DNA from: CAWGXZ01 sp963826695
GTDB lineage: Bacteria > Pseudomonadota > Gammaproteobacteria > Burkholderiales > Burkholderiaceae_C
Direction: 5' to 3'
DNA: 64,000 nucleotides
NCBI GenBank assembly: GCA_963826695.1
Contig: CAWGXZ010000002.1
Location: 1-64,000 of the forward strand
Shown here: in pieces, positions 48,595 through 58,038 of the stretch
How positions within the stretch are numbered: position 1 is the stretch's first letter
How the letters are laid out: each line of letters opens with the position of its first letter
Notes under the pieces: model-generated
The model's database searches: none
What the model saw: the letters and a program-made list of their open reading frames with translations, nothing else
What the model was told of the DNA's origin: nothing
Program-made: the position numbers and the translations under genes

Positions 48595-49188
48595 ATGCAG
48601 CCCACCACGACGCACCTTCTCTACCTGCACGGGTTCCGCTCGTCGCCCCTGTCGACCAAGGCGCAGAAAACCGCGGCCTGGGTGCGCGAACATGCGCCGG
48701 ACGTGGTCTGGTGCTGCCCGCAGCTGCCGCCGTCGCCGCGTCTGGCGATCGAACAGCTCGAAAACGTGCTCGCCGGCTGGCCTGCAGCGGGGCGGGCAGT
48801 CATCGGCAGCTCGCTGGGCGGCTTCTACGCCACGGTGCTTGCCGAGCGCTTCGACTGCCCGGCGGTGCTGCTCAACCCGGCCGTGAACCCGGCGCGTGAT
48901 CTTTCCAGCCGGATCGGCGCGCAGACCGAATGGCATGGCGCCGCGCCCTTCGTCTTCGAGCCGTCGTATATGGATGAGCTGCGTCGGCTGGCGCCTGCGG
49001 TGCTGTCCCGGCCCGAGCGCTACTTCGCAATCATCGCCAAGGGCGACGAGGTGCTCGACTGGCGCGAGATGGCCGAACGCTACGCCGGCAGCCGCATCGA
49101 GCTGCTCGAAGGCGGCGACCATGCGTTGACCGATTTCGATCGGCACCTGCCGGCGATCGGCGACTTCCTCGGGCTCGGCCGCAGCTAG
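48595..49188 (+). CDS. YqiA/YcfP-type esterase
   Basis: The 197-residue alpha/beta hydrolase has the family start HLLYLHGFRSSPLSTKAQKT, the nucleophile elbow GRAVIGSSLGGFYATVLAER, ALLNPAVNPA-like VLLNPAVNPARDL, the acid in AIIAKGDEVLDWREM and the histidine in EGGDHALTDFDRHLPAI. YqiA-type esterases act on short acyl esters; the natural substrate is not known. It begins 9 bases after the extended mpl stop and is convergent with lpxC. Confidence 0.9.
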   Translation: MQPTTTHLLYLHGFRSSPLSTKAQKTAAWVREHAPDVVWCCPQLPPSPRLAIEQLENVLAGWPAAGRAVIGSSLGGFYATVLAERFDCPAVLLNPAVNPARDLSSRIGAQTEWHGAAPFVFEPSYMDELRRLAPAVLSRPERYFAIIAKGDEVLDWREMAERYAGSRIELLEGGDHALTDFDRHLPAIGDFLGLGRS

Positions 49189-49207
49189 GAGTGAGGCGCT
49201 GGGCGCA

Positions 49208-50143
49208 CTACCAGGCCGGCGCGGGTTCGGCAAAGCCTGCTGGCGCCAGACGCTCGTCCTCGAAGGTGACGATCTCGTAGCTTTCCGGCTGGTCGAGCAG
49301 CGCGCGCAGCAGCCGGTTGTTCAGTGCATGGCCGCTCTTGAACGCCTGGTACGAGGCCAGCAGCGGATGGCCGGCGACATGCAGGTCGCCGATGGCGTCG
49401 AGGATCTTGTGCTTGACGAACTCGTCGTCGTAGCGCAGGCCGCCGCTGTTGAGCACCTTGCGGTCGTCGACGACGATGGCGTTGTCCATGCTGCCGCCGA
49501 GGCCGAGGCCGCGTGAGCGCATCAGTTCGACGTCCTTGGTGAAGCCGAAGGTCCGCGCGCGGGCAATCTGCCGCGAGTAGTCGCCCGAACCCATGTCGAA
49601 CTCGACCCGCTGGCCGGTCTGGTTCAGCGCGGGGTGATCGAACTCGATCTCGAAGCCGAGCTTGTAGCCGTGGTGCGGGTCGAGCCGCGCCCACTTCAGG
49701 CTGCGGCCCTCGCCTTCGCGCACCTCGACGCTGCGAACCACGCGCAGGAAGCGCTTCGGCGCCGCCTGCGACGCAATGCCGGCGTTGTGCAGCAGGAAGA
49801 CGAACGAGGCCGCGGAGCCGTCGAGGATCGGCACTTCCTCGGCGGTGATGTCGATCTGCAGGTTGTCGATGCCGAGCCCGGCACACGCCGACAGCAGGTG
49901 CTCGACCGTATGGACCTTGGGTCCGCCCGGATCACCGCCCGGGGACAGCGTCGTCGCCAGCCGGGTGTCGCAGACCGCGTGGGCCCGCACCGGGATATCG
50001 ACCGGCTGCGGCAGGTCGACACGGCGGAAGACGATGCCGCTGTCGGCCGGCGCCGGCCGCAGTGTCAGCTCGACACGCTGCCCGCTGTGCACGCCGACGC
50101 CGACCGCACGGGTGAGCGATTGCAGGGTGCGTTGGGCCAGCAT
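49208..50143 (-). CDS. lpxC: UDP-3-O-acyl-N-acetylglucosamine deacetylase
   Basis: LpxC is the zinc enzyme for the committed step of lipid A synthesis. The 311-residue product begins [20 protein letters not shown]. It has the first zinc histidine in [18 protein letters not shown], the central [10 protein letters not shown], and the other ligands in [20 protein letters not shown]. In most relatives lpxC follows ftsZ directly. Here it is separated from ftsZ by two plus-strand genes and a repeat, while keeping the same orientation. Confidence 0.97.
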   Translation of the reverse strand: MLAQRTLQSLTRAVGVGVHSGQRVELTLRPAPADSGIVFRRVDLPQPVDIPVRAHAVCDTRLATTLSPGGDPGGPKVHTVEHLLSACAGLGIDNLQIDITAEEVPILDGSAASFVFLLHNAGIASQAAPKRFLRVVRSVEVREGEGRSLKWARLDPHHGYKLGFEIEFDHPALNQTGQRVEFDMGSGDYSRQIARARTFGFTKDVELMRSRGLGLGGSMDNAIVVDDRKVLNSGGLRYDDEFVKHKILDAIGDLHVAGHPLLASYQAFKSGHALNNRLLRALLDQPESYEIVTFEDERLAPAGFAEPAPAW

Positions 50144-50242
50144 GGGCGCATTCTAAGAAGCGCCGCTGCTGCCGGCCCAGGGCCGGCGCCAAGCCATTCG
50201 GACCGCCGCCTAATAATGCAGCCACGCCCCAGGAGCTTCCGC

Positions 50243-51199
50243 ATGCAACGTCGCCGACTCGTTCTCTGCCTTGCCGCCGGCGGGCTGCCGGCGCTGGGCA
50301 TCGCCCAAACCCGGCCGATCCGCCTGGTGGTGCCGTTTCCGCCGGGCGGCGCGACCGACATCACCGCGCGCGCACTGTCCGACGCGTTGGCGAAGATCCT
50401 GGGTCAGCCGGTGGTGGTCGAAAACCGCGCTGGCGCCGGCGGGTCGATCGGCATGGCCGAGGTGGCCCGGGCTGCCGCGGACGGCAGCACCTTCGGCGTC
50501 GCGACGCTGTCGACGCACGGGGTCAATCCTGCCGTCTACCGCAAGCTGCCGTACGACCCGATCAAGGACTTTGCGGCCGTGACCGAGCTGGTCAAGGCGC
50601 CGGGCGTGCTGGCGATCAACCCGGCGCTGCCGGTCAGGACCTACGCCGAGTTCGTCCGCCACCTGAAGGCGAACCCTGGCAAGGTGTCGTATGCGTCGGC
50701 AGGCAACGGCACCATCAGCCACATGTGGGGCGAGCTGTTCAAGAGCAGCACGCAGACGTCGATGGTGCACATCCCGTACCGCGGCGCGGCGCCAGCGCTC
50801 AACGACCTGCTGGCCGGGCAGGTGTCGGTCTATTTCGACCAGGTGGCCTCGTCGCTGCCGTTCATCAAGAGCGGCAAGCTGCTGGCGCTGGCGGTGAGCT
50901 GGAATTCACGCCTCGAGGCGCTGCCGGGTGTGCCGACTTATGCCGAACTCGGTTTGGCATCGAACAATGCGCCGTCGTGGTTCGGCCTCGTCGCGCCGGC
51001 AGCGACGCCGCGCGAAGCGGTCGACCGGATGCGCGACGCGGTCGTCAAGGCGCTGCAGGAGCCCGCGGTCAGCAGCCAGCTGGTGGCGCAGGGGCTTTAC
51101 CCCTCGGGCAGCACGCCCGAGGCTTTCAGCCAGGAAATTGCCGAGGAGATCGAAAAAATGCGCCGTGTCAGCCGCTTTGCCAAAGTGACCCTGGACTGA
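50243..51199 (+). CDS. Bug/TctC-family receptor
   Basis: This third Bug receptor is 318 residues from ATG 50243 (CAGGAGC upstream). It has a signal peptide (RLVLCLAAGGLPALGIAQ) and the family start TRPIRLVVPFPPGGATDITA. SYASAGNGTISHMWGELFKS and MVHIPYRGAAPALNDLLAGQ follow. It is directly followed, four bases on, by an N-formylglutamate amidohydrolase-type gene. This suggests binding of an N-formyl amino acid or a related carboxylate. No TctAB membrane component is present. Confidence 0.92.
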   Translation: MQRRRLVLCLAAGGLPALGIAQTRPIRLVVPFPPGGATDITARALSDALAKILGQPVVVENRAGAGGSIGMAEVARAAADGSTFGVATLSTHGVNPAVYRKLPYDPIKDFAAVTELVKAPGVLAINPALPVRTYAEFVRHLKANPGKVSYASAGNGTISHMWGELFKSSTQTSMVHIPYRGAAPALNDLLAGQVSVYFDQVASSLPFIKSGKLLALAVSWNSRLEALPGVPTYAELGLASNNAPSWFGLVAPAATPREAVDRMRDAVVKALQEPAVSSQLVAQGLYPSGSTPEAFSQEIAEEIEKMRRVSRFAKVTLD

Positions 51200-51203
51200 T
51201 GCC

Positions 51204-52073
51204 ATGATCCACCCTGCAGCCGAACTGGAATCGCCGTTGGTGCATGTCCTGCCGGGACGCACGCCGCTGGTCATGGACTCGCCGCACAGCGGCACCACCT
51301 ATCCGGCCGACTTCGAGCATGCCGCCGACCTGGCGGTGTTGCGCACCGCCGAGGACACCCATGTCGAAGCGCTCTATGCCTTTGCACCCGAACTCGGCGT
51401 GGCCTGGATCGAGGCGCGGTTCCCGCGCAGCTACCTGGACGCGAACCGCAACCTCACCGAGATCGACGAGACGCTGTTCGACGAGCCCTGGCCGGGCGAG
51501 ATCGAGACCGACCCGGTCATCCTGTCGAAGGTGCGGCTCGGCAAGGGTCTGATCTGGAAGTTCACCGACGACGGCGTGCCGATCTATTCGCGCCAGCTGC
51601 GGGTGGCCGAGGTGCAGGCGCGCATCGAGCGCTGCTGGCGGCCTTACCACGCCGCGGTCGCCCGCGCCATCGGCGCAGCCCATGCGCGGCATGGCTACAG
51701 CATCCACATCAACTGCCACTCGATGCCGGCGGTGGCGTCGAGCCACGCCACGGACTTTCCGGGCCTGCACCACGCCGATTTCGTGATCGGCGACCGCGAC
51801 GGCGCGACCGCCGACCCGCGGCTCTCGGCGCACATCGTCGAGCACCTTCGAGGCCGTGGCTACCGCGTCGACTACAACCATCCCTACAAGGGTGTCGAGC
51901 TGGTGCGCCGCTACGGCGACCCGGCCCGGCAGCGCCACAGCATCCAGATCGAGGTCAACCGCGGCCTCTACATGGACGAGCGCACGCTCGTCATCAACGA
52001 CGGCTTCGCCAAGCTGCAGGCCGATCTGCGATCGCTGACCGAGATGCTGCTGGCGACCGACCCGCGCAATTGA
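51204..52073 (+). CDS. N-formylglutamate amidohydrolase (HutG-like)
   Basis: The 289-residue product has the N-formylglutamate deformylase pattern. It has TPLVMDSPHSGTTYPADFEH with the metal-site SPHSG, then YLDANRNLTEIDETLFDEPW. SIHINCHSMPAVASSHATDF, YNHPYKGVELVRRYG and IQIEVNRGLYMDERTLV follow. It should release formate from N-formyl-L-glutamate, the last step of one histidine degradation route. No other hut genes are nearby, so its substrate could differ. It is co-directional with the Bug receptor and convergent with ftsZ. Confidence 0.9.
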   Translation: MIHPAAELESPLVHVLPGRTPLVMDSPHSGTTYPADFEHAADLAVLRTAEDTHVEALYAFAPELGVAWIEARFPRSYLDANRNLTEIDETLFDEPWPGEIETDPVILSKVRLGKGLIWKFTDDGVPIYSRQLRVAEVQARIERCWRPYHAAVARAIGAAHARHGYSIHINCHSMPAVASSHATDFPGLHHADFVIGDRDGATADPRLSAHIVEHLRGRGYRVDYNHPYKGVELVRRYGDPARQRHSIQIEVNRGLYMDERTLVINDGFAKLQADLRSLTEMLLATDPRN

Positions 52074-52111
52074 CTTACCGCATGACCCGCTTCTAACGCG
52101 CTCCCGATCGA

Positions 52112-52224
52112 TGGGGTTATGAGCGTAGCGAGCGGCCCGCGCCGTGTCCGCAGGAGCGCAGCCGTACTTCCTGTACGGCGAGCACCTCCGGGGGCGGCCC
52201 GGGTCGCGCAGTAGCTCAGAACTC
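52112..52224. repeat. intergenic structured repeat, copy 3
   Basis: Between the convergent hutG-like gene and ftsZ, AGGAGCGCA leads into the hairpin GCCGTAC (52161-52167), loop TTCCT, GTACGGC (52173-52179), then GAGCACC and GCGCAGTAG. Outer arms GTTATGAGC (about 52116) and GCTCAGAAC (about 52213) are inverted with one mismatch. The stem differs from copy 2 at paired positions while keeping complementarity. A role as bidirectional terminator or as a REP-like DNA element is possible. Confidence 0.7.
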
Positions 52225-52226
52225 CA

Positions 52227-53426
52227 TCAATCCGCTTGCTTGCGCAGGAAGGCGGGAATCTCGATCTCGTCCATGCCGTTGCTCGCCAGCGCATCGACCT
52301 TGGCCGCGGCGGTGCGGCCGTTGCGCCAGACGCTCGGTGTCGACATGCCGCTGTAGTCGTGCGAGGTCATGGTGGGATGCACCACATGCTGCTGCATCAC
52401 CGGCAGGTTGTCGGTGCCGGTGCGCAGCGCCGGGGCGCTGTGCACCACGGTAATCGGCGTCTGCTGGCGCTTGGCCGGGCTCAGTCCGGTGGCGATCACC
52501 GTCACGCGCAGCTGGTCGCCGAGGCTGTCGTCGTAGACCGTGCCGAAGAGCACGTGCGCGTCTTCCGCGGCGTAGCGGCGGATGGTGTTCATCGCGTTCT
52601 TGCTCTCGGCGAGCTTGAGCGTCGTGCGGTTGGCGGCGATCAGCACCAGCACACCGCGCGCGCCCGACAGGTCGATGCCTTCGAGCAGCGGGCACGCGAC
52701 CGCCGCATCGGCTGCCTTGGTCGCGCGGTCCGGGCCGCCCGCCTGGGCAGTGCCCATCATCGCCTTGCCCGGCTCGCTCATCACCGTCTTCACGTCCTCG
52801 AAGTCGACATTGACCAGGCCGTGCATGTGGATGATGTCGCTGATGCCGCCGACGGCGTTCTTCAGCACGTCGTTGGCCTGGGCGAAGGCCTGCTCCTGCG
52901 TCACGTCGTCGCCGAGGACTTCGAGCAGCCGCTCGTTGAGGATGACGATCAGCGAGTCGACGTTGGCTTCGAGCTCGGCCAGGCCGAGGTCGGCCGCCTT
53001 CATCCGGCGCTTGCCTTCGAATTCGAACGGCTTGGTGACGACGCCGACGGTGAGGATGCCCATTTCCTTGGCGACCCGGGCGATCACCGGTGCGGCGCCG
53101 GTGCCGGTGCCGCCGCCCATGCCGGCGGTAATGAACAGCAGGTTCGCGCCGCTGATCGAGTCGCGGATGCGGTCGACGGCTTCTTCGGCGGCGCTGCGGC
53201 CGGCCTCGGGTTTGGCGCCGGCGCCGAGGCCGGTGGTGCCGAGCTGGATCAGCTGGTGCGCGCCCGAGCGGTGCAAGGCCTGCGCATCGGTGTTGGCGTT
53301 GATGAATTCGACGCCCTGGACACCCTGCGCGATCATGTGGTCGACGGCGTTGCCGCCGCCGCCGCCGACGCCGATCACCTTGATCTGCGTGTCGCGGTCG
53401 AACTCTTCGATCATTTCAATGGCCAT
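52227..53426 (-). CDS. ftsZ: cell division protein FtsZ
   Basis: FtsZ is the tubulin-like GTPase of the division ring. The 399-residue product has IKVIGVGGGGGNAVDHMI, the GTP signature LLFITAGMGGGTGTGAAPVI and the synergy-loop region after it. The C-terminal peptide ends DEIEIPAFLRKQAD, the site that binds FtsA and ZipA. ATG 53426 has GGAGTCC just upstream. A 183-base leader separates it from ftsA, long enough for its own promoter. It is last in the dcw series in this window. Confidence 0.98.
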   Translation of the reverse strand: MAIEMIEEFDRDTQIKVIGVGGGGGNAVDHMIAQGVQGVEFINANTDAQALHRSGAHQLIQLGTTGLGAGAKPEAGRSAAEEAVDRIRDSISGANLLFITAGMGGGTGTGAAPVIARVAKEMGILTVGVVTKPFEFEGKRRMKAADLGLAELEANVDSLIVILNERLLEVLGDDVTQEQAFAQANDVLKNAVGGISDIIHMHGLVNVDFEDVKTVMSEPGKAMMGTAQAGGPDRATKAADAAVACPLLEGIDLSGARGVLVLIAANRTTLKLAESKNAMNTIRRYAAEDAHVLFGTVYDDSLGDQLRVTVIATGLSPAKRQQTPITVVHSAPALRTGTDNLPVMQQHVVHPTMTSHDYSGMSTPSVWRNGRTAAAKVDALASNGMDEIEIPAFLRKQAD

Positions 53427-53609
53427 GGTGGACTCCTGATGCTTTGCGTGATGTGAGTTGGCTAACTGCCCGTGGCGTCCGGTTGCCGGTCGCCGTGCTG
53501 CTTCGACCCCGTTCGGCGGGATCTCTTGTGAGGTCGCGCGGCAGGCCGGGACTGCTCCCGCCGCGGTTGCGGATTGAGTCCGCCTGAAGGAACTTCTGCT
53601 CGCTCATCT

Positions 53610-54839
53610 TCAGAAGTTCCCGAGAAACCAGTCTTTGGCGCGGCCGAATATCGACCGCACCGAGCCGGCCTGCTGCGATGCGCGCAGGCCGCGCGTGCGG
53701 CCCAGCCGCGCCTCCTCGAGCAGGCCCATTGCCGTCGCCGATCGCGGATTCGCGACCATGTCGTGCAGCGCGCCGCTGTAAGTGGGGACGCCCTTTCGCA
53801 CCGGCTTGAGGAAGATGTCTTCGCCAAGCTCGATCATCCCCGGCATCACCGCCGCGCCGCCGGTGATGACGATGCCCGACGACAACAATTCCTCGAATCC
53901 GCTCTCGCGGATCACCTGGTGGACGAGGGAGTAGATCTCCTCGATCCGCGGCTCGATCACGCCGGCCAGCGCCTGGCGGCTCAGCATGCGCGGTGCCCGG
54001 TCGCCGAGCCCGGGCACTTCGAGCTGGCCGTTCGGGTCGGCCAGCAGCTGCTTGGCCACACCGTACTCGACCTTGATCTCCTCGGCATCCTTGGTCGGCG
54101 TTCGCAGCGCCATCGCGATGTCGCTGGTGATCAGGTCGCCGGCGATCGGGATCACCGCGGTGTGGCGGATCGCGCCGTCGGTGAAGATCGCCACGTCGGT
54201 GGTGCCGGCGCCGATGTCGACCAGCGCGACGCCCAGGTCCTTCTCGTCGTCGGTCAGCACCGCATGGCTCGAAGCCGACGGATTCAGCACCAGCTGGTCG
54301 ACCTCGAGCCCGCAGCGGCGCACGCACTTGATGATGTTCTCGGCCGCACTCTGGGCACCGGTGACGATGTGCACCTTGACTTCGAGCCGGCCGCCGCTCA
54401 TGCCGATCGGCTCCTTGACCTCGTGGCCGTCGATGACGAATTCCTGCGCCTGCACCAGCAGCAGCCGCTGGTCGTTCGGAATGTTGATCGCCTTGGCGGT
54501 CTCGACCACCCGCGAGACATCGACCGGCGTCACCTCCTTGTCGCGCACGATCACCATCCCGGTCGAGTTCTGGCCGCGGATGTGGCTGCCGGTGATGCCG
54601 GTGTAGACGTGCGTGATCTTGCAGTCGGCCATCATCTCGGCCTCCTTCAGCGCCTGCTGGATCGACTGCACCGTGGCGTCGATGTTGACGACGACGCCAC
54701 GCTTCAGCCCGTGCGCTGCGGCGACACCGAGTCCCGCCAGCCGCAGCTCGCCGTTCGGCAGCACTTCGGCCACCACCGCCATCACCTTTGCGGTGCCGAT
54801 GTCCAGACCCACCACCAGGTCCTTGTATTCCTTCGCCAT
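53610..54839 (-). CDS. ftsA: cell division protein FtsA
   Basis: FtsA is the actin-like ATPase that tethers FtsZ to the membrane. The 409-residue product has the phosphate-1 motif DLVVGLDIGTAKVMAVVAEV, phosphate-2 LGVALVDIGAGTTDVAIFTD, the adenosine motif GIVITGGAAVMPGMIELG and a C-terminal amphipathic helix SIFGRAKDWFLGNF for membrane binding. ATG 54839 lies 5 bases after the ftsQ stop. The apparently longer frame to 57248 is an accidental continuation through ftsQ, ddl and murC. Confidence 0.97.
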   Translation of the reverse strand: MAKEYKDLVVGLDIGTAKVMAVVAEVLPNGELRLAGLGVAAAHGLKRGVVVNIDATVQSIQQALKEAEMMADCKITHVYTGITGSHIRGQNSTGMVIVRDKEVTPVDVSRVVETAKAINIPNDQRLLLVQAQEFVIDGHEVKEPIGMSGGRLEVKVHIVTGAQSAAENIIKCVRRCGLEVDQLVLNPSASSHAVLTDDEKDLGVALVDIGAGTTDVAIFTDGAIRHTAVIPIAGDLITSDIAMALRTPTKDAEEIKVEYGVAKQLLADPNGQLEVPGLGDRAPRMLSRQALAGVIEPRIEEIYSLVHQVIRESGFEELLSSGIVITGGAAVMPGMIELGEDIFLKPVRKGVPTYSGALHDMVANPRSATAMGLLEEARLGRTRGLRASQQAGSVRSIFGRAKDWFLGNF

Positions 54840-54844
54840 CTCGT

Positions 54845-55663
54845 CTACTTTCTCGTGTTCTTCTTGGGTTCGGACAGGGTGGTGATACCCCGCAGCCGCA
54901 CTGCGTAGCCGTCGCGGTGACGCAGGTCGGCGTATTGCAGCGGCCGCTCGTAGCGCGCCGTGACGGCGCCAATTGTGGCAACGAAGCGCTCGCTGCGTGC
55001 GATCAATTCCGCGTTCGAGCCGCGGCCGATCTCGACCTTCACGCCATTGGCAAGCGCAACGCGCCACGAGCCACGGCCGCTCAGTGTCAGCGTGTCGATC
55101 GCGGTGCCGAGCGGTTCGAATACCGGCGCCAGCAGCCGCAGCAGGTCGAGCATCGATGCCGAGCTGCCTTTCGGCCCGCTCAGCGTCGGCAGGCTGTCGT
55201 CCTCGACTTCGCCGACGTTGGTCTGGAAGACCTCGCCGTGGGTGTTGACCAGCGTGTCGGCTGCCGCGTCGCCGCTGCCCTCGGGCAGCCAGACGGCCGC
55301 GGGCACGTGCTCCTCGAGGCGCACCGTCAGGCGGTTCGGCCATTCGCGGCTGACGATCGCCCGGCGCACCCACGGTGCCATCTCGAACGCCTGCCGCGCG
55401 GCATTCAGGTCGAGCGTGAAGAAGTTGCCGGCAAGCTGTGCCGCGACGTTGGCACGCAGGGTCGACTCGTTGCTGCGATCGACCTCGCCCTCGACGCGGA
55501 TGCCCTGCAGGGTGAACCACGGCTGGCGCACGAAGGTCATGACGCCGAAGACCAGCAGCGCGAGCACCGCGCACAGCGTCAGCAAGTTGGCGGCGGCGCT
55601 CATCAGCCGCACGTCGAGCGGCAGCCCGGCGGGCGTGGCAGTGAAGCGGTTGAGCGTCGCCAC
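54845..55663 (-). CDS. ftsQ: cell division protein FtsQ
   Basis: FtsQ is a bitopic inner-membrane protein that links early and late divisome parts. The 272-residue product has one membrane helix (LLTLCAVLALLVFGVMTFV), a POTRA domain (FTLQGIRVEGEVDRSNESTL), RREWPNRL-type VSREWPNRLTVRLEEHVPAA, and the beta domain through SGRGSWRVALANGVKVEIGR. The start is GTG 55663. It is three bases from ddl and five from ftsA, so the group is co-translated. Confidence 0.94.
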   Translation of the reverse strand: MATLNRFTATPAGLPLDVRLMSAAANLLTLCAVLALLVFGVMTFVRQPWFTLQGIRVEGEVDRSNESTLRANVAAQLAGNFFTLDLNAARQAFEMAPWVRRAIVSREWPNRLTVRLEEHVPAAVWLPEGSGDAAADTLVNTHGEVFQTNVGEVEDDSLPTLSGPKGSSASMLDLLRLLAPVFEPLGTAIDTLTLSGRGSWRVALANGVKVEIGRGSNAELIARSERFVATIGAVTARYERPLQYADLRHRDGYAVRLRGITTLSEPKKNTRK

Positions 55664-55666
55664 GGT

Positions 55667-56632
55667 TCAGCTTCCCGCCTTGGCCGGCGTGTCGAGCGAC
55701 GCGGAAGCGACCAGTCGCAGGCAGAGCTGCTCGTAGCCGATGCCGGCGGCGCGCGCGGCCATCGGCACCAGCGAATGCGAGGTCATGCCCGGCGAGGTGT
55801 TCATCTCGAGCAGGAACGGCTTGCGGTCGCTGGCGCGGATCATCAGGTCGGCGCGGCCCCAGCCACGGCAGCCGAGCGCCCGGTACGCGGCCACCGAGAT
55901 GCGGCGGATTTCCTGCTCCTCGGCGTGCGCCAGACCACTCGGGCAGTGGTACTGCACCACATCGGTGAAGTACTTGTTCTGGTAGTCGTAGGCGCCGTCG
56001 GGCGCGGCAATGCGCACCACCGGAAGCGCCTCGGTGGCGGCGCCGCTGCCGAGCAGCGCGCAGGTCACCTCGTCGCCTTCGATGAATTCCTCGCACAGCA
56101 CCTCGCTGTCGAGGCTGGCCGCCAGTCGCACCGCCGCGGTGAAGTCGCCCGCAGCCATCACCTTGCTGACACCGATCGACGAGCCTTCGTGCGGCGGCTT
56201 GACGATCAGCGGCAGGCCGAGCGCCGCCGGCAGCGCCAGCGCGGCGTCGTTCGCAGCAGCGGCGTCGAGCACCGCATGGCGCGGCGTCGGCAGGCCGGCG
56301 GCGAGCCAGATGCGCTTGGTCATCACCTTGTCCATGGCGATCGCCGACGCCATCACCCCCGAGCCGGTGTAGGGAATGCCCAGCAGTTCGAGTGCACCCT
56401 GCACCGTGCCGTCCTCGCCGAAGCGGCCGTGCAGCGCAACGAAGCAGCGGGCGAAGCCGTCGCGGCGCAACTCGGCCAGGTCGCGCCCGGCCGGATCGAA
56501 TGCATGCGCATCGACGCCCTGCGCGCGCAAGGCGGCCAGCACCCCACCGCCCGACAGCAGCGAAATCTCGCGCTCGGCCGAGCGGCCGCCCATCAGCACG
56601 GCGACCTTGCCCAAAGCGGGTGCCTGGCTCAT
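55667..56632 (-). CDS. ddl: D-alanine-D-alanine ligase
   Basis: Ddl makes the D-Ala-D-Ala dipeptide with ATP. The 321-residue ATP-grasp enzyme has [77 protein letters not shown] and the metal-site end [19 protein letters not shown]. Its stop overlaps nothing before ftsQ (three-base gap), and its ATG overlaps the murC stop by four bases. Confidence 0.97.
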   Translation of the reverse strand: MSQAPALGKVAVLMGGRSAEREISLLSGGGVLAALRAQGVDAHAFDPAGRDLAELRRDGFARCFVALHGRFGEDGTVQGALELLGIPYTGSGVMASAIAMDKVMTKRIWLAAGLPTPRHAVLDAAAANDAALALPAALGLPLIVKPPHEGSSIGVSKVMAAGDFTAAVRLAASLDSEVLCEEFIEGDEVTCALLGSGAATEALPVVRIAAPDGAYDYQNKYFTDVVQYHCPSGLAHAEEQEIRRISVAAYRALGCRGWGRADLMIRASDRKPFLLEMNTSPGMTSHSLVPMAARAAGIGYEQLCLRLVASASLDTPAKAGS

Positions 56633-58038
56633 CGCGGCGCCTTTCGCCGTTCCGGGACGAGTTGCGCCGGCAGCTGGCCGATCGACCCGGCGCCCATCGT
56701 GATGACGACGTCGCCGTCGCGCGCCTGCCGCAGCAGCGACTGCGGCAGATCGGCGATGTCGTCGACGAAGATCGGATCGACCCGGCCGTCGAGGCGCAAG
56801 GCACGCGCGAGCGCGCGCCCGTCGGCAGCGACCACCGGCGCCTCGCCGGCGGCGTACACCTCGGTGAGCAGCACCATGTCGGCGGTGCCGAGCACCCTGA
56901 CGAAGTCCTCGAAGCAGTCGCGGGTGCGGGTGTAGCGGTGCGGCTGGAAAGCCAGCACCAGCCGCCGGCCGGGGAACGCACCGCGCGCAGCGGCGATCGT
57001 CGCCGCCATCTCGACCGGATGATGGCCGTAATCGTCGACCAGCGTGAAGTGGCCGCCCTCCGGAAGCTCGATTTCGCCGTGTCGCTGGAAGCGGCGACCG
57101 ACGCCGCGGAATTCAGCCAGCGCCTTGACGATCGCGGCGTCCGGCAGTTCGAGCTCGGTCGCCACGGCGATCGCCGCCAGCGCGTTGCGCACGTTGTGCT
57201 CGCCCGGCAGGTTGAGCGTGACGTCGAGGTCGGCCAGCACCGAGCCATTGCGCCGCTGCACGCCGAAGCGCATGCCCCCCTCGACCGCCCGCACTTCGGT
57301 GGCGCGGACCATCGCCTCGGCGCCGAAGCCGTAACTGACGATCGGCCGCGAAACCATCGGCATGATCGACGCCACGCCCGGGTCGTCGCTGCAGGCGATT
57401 GCCGCGCCGTAGAACGGCATGCGGTGGATGAAGTCGACGAAGGCCTGCTTCAGCCGCGCGAAGTCGTGGCCGTAGGTCTCCATGTGGTCGGCGTCGATGT
57501 TCGTGACCACCGCCATCACCGGCAGCAGGTTGAGGAACGAGGCGTCCGATTCGTCGGCCTCGACGACGATGTAGTCACCCGAGCCGAGCCGCGAATTGGC
57601 GCCCGCCGCATTCAGCCGGCCACCGATGACGAAGGTCGGATCGACCCCTGCTTCGGCAAGCACGCTGGTGATCAGGCTGGTGGTGGTGGTCTTGCCGTGC
57701 GTTCCGGCGATGGCGATGCCGAGCTTCAGCCGCATCAGTTCGGCCAGCATCAGCGCGCGCGGCACCAGCGGTATGCGGGCTGCGCGGGCGGCCATCACTT
57801 CGGGGTTGTCGGACTGCACCGCGGTCGAGGTGACCACCGCATCGGCCCCTGCGATCTGCGCTGCCGCATGGCCGACAAAGACGCGCACGCCCAGCGACGC
57901 CAGTCGGCGCAGCGTGCTGCTGTCGCTCTGGTCCGAGCCGGTGACGGTGAAGCCGAGGTTGTGCAGGATCTCGGCAATGCCGGACATGCCAGCGCCACCG
58001 ACGCCGACGAAATGAATCTGCTTGACGGCGTGCTTCAT
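56629..58038 (-). CDS. murC: UDP-N-acetylmuramate-L-alanine ligase
   Basis: MurC adds the first residue, L-alanine, to UDP-MurNAc. The 469-residue product has [20 protein letters not shown], the ATP site [40 protein letters not shown], and [20 protein letters not shown] in the C-terminal domain. ATG 58038 overlaps the murG stop by four bases; the frame further upstream is only shadow of murG. Confidence 0.97.
   Translation of the reverse strand: MKHAVKQIHFVGVGGAGMSGIAEILHNLGFTVTGSDQSDSSTLRRLASLGVRVFVGHAAAQIAGADAVVTSTAVQSDNPEVMAARAARIPLVPRALMLAELMRLKLGIAIAGTHGKTTTTSLITSVLAEAGVDPTFVIGGRLNAAGANSRLGSGDYIVVEADESDASFLNLLPVMAVVTNIDADHMETYGHDFARLKQAFVDFIHRMPFYGAAIACSDDPGVASIMPMVSRPIVSYGFGAEAMVRATEVRAVEGGMRFGVQRRNGSVLADLDVTLNLPGEHNVRNALAAIAVATELELPDAAIVKALAEFRGVGRRFQRHGEIELPEGGHFTLVDDYGHHPVEMAATIAAARGAFPGRRLVLAFQPHRYTRTRDCFEDFVRVLGTADMVLLTEVYAAGEAPVVAADGRALARALRLDGRVDPIFVDDIADLPQSLLRQARDGDVVITMGAGSIGQLPAQLVPERRKAPR

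Noticed and set aside
53610..57248. Single 1212-codon frame spanning ftsA, ftsQ, ddl and part of murC
   Set aside because: Only the last 409 codons match a protein (FtsA). The rest is out of frame with the real genes and merely lacks stops because of high G+C.
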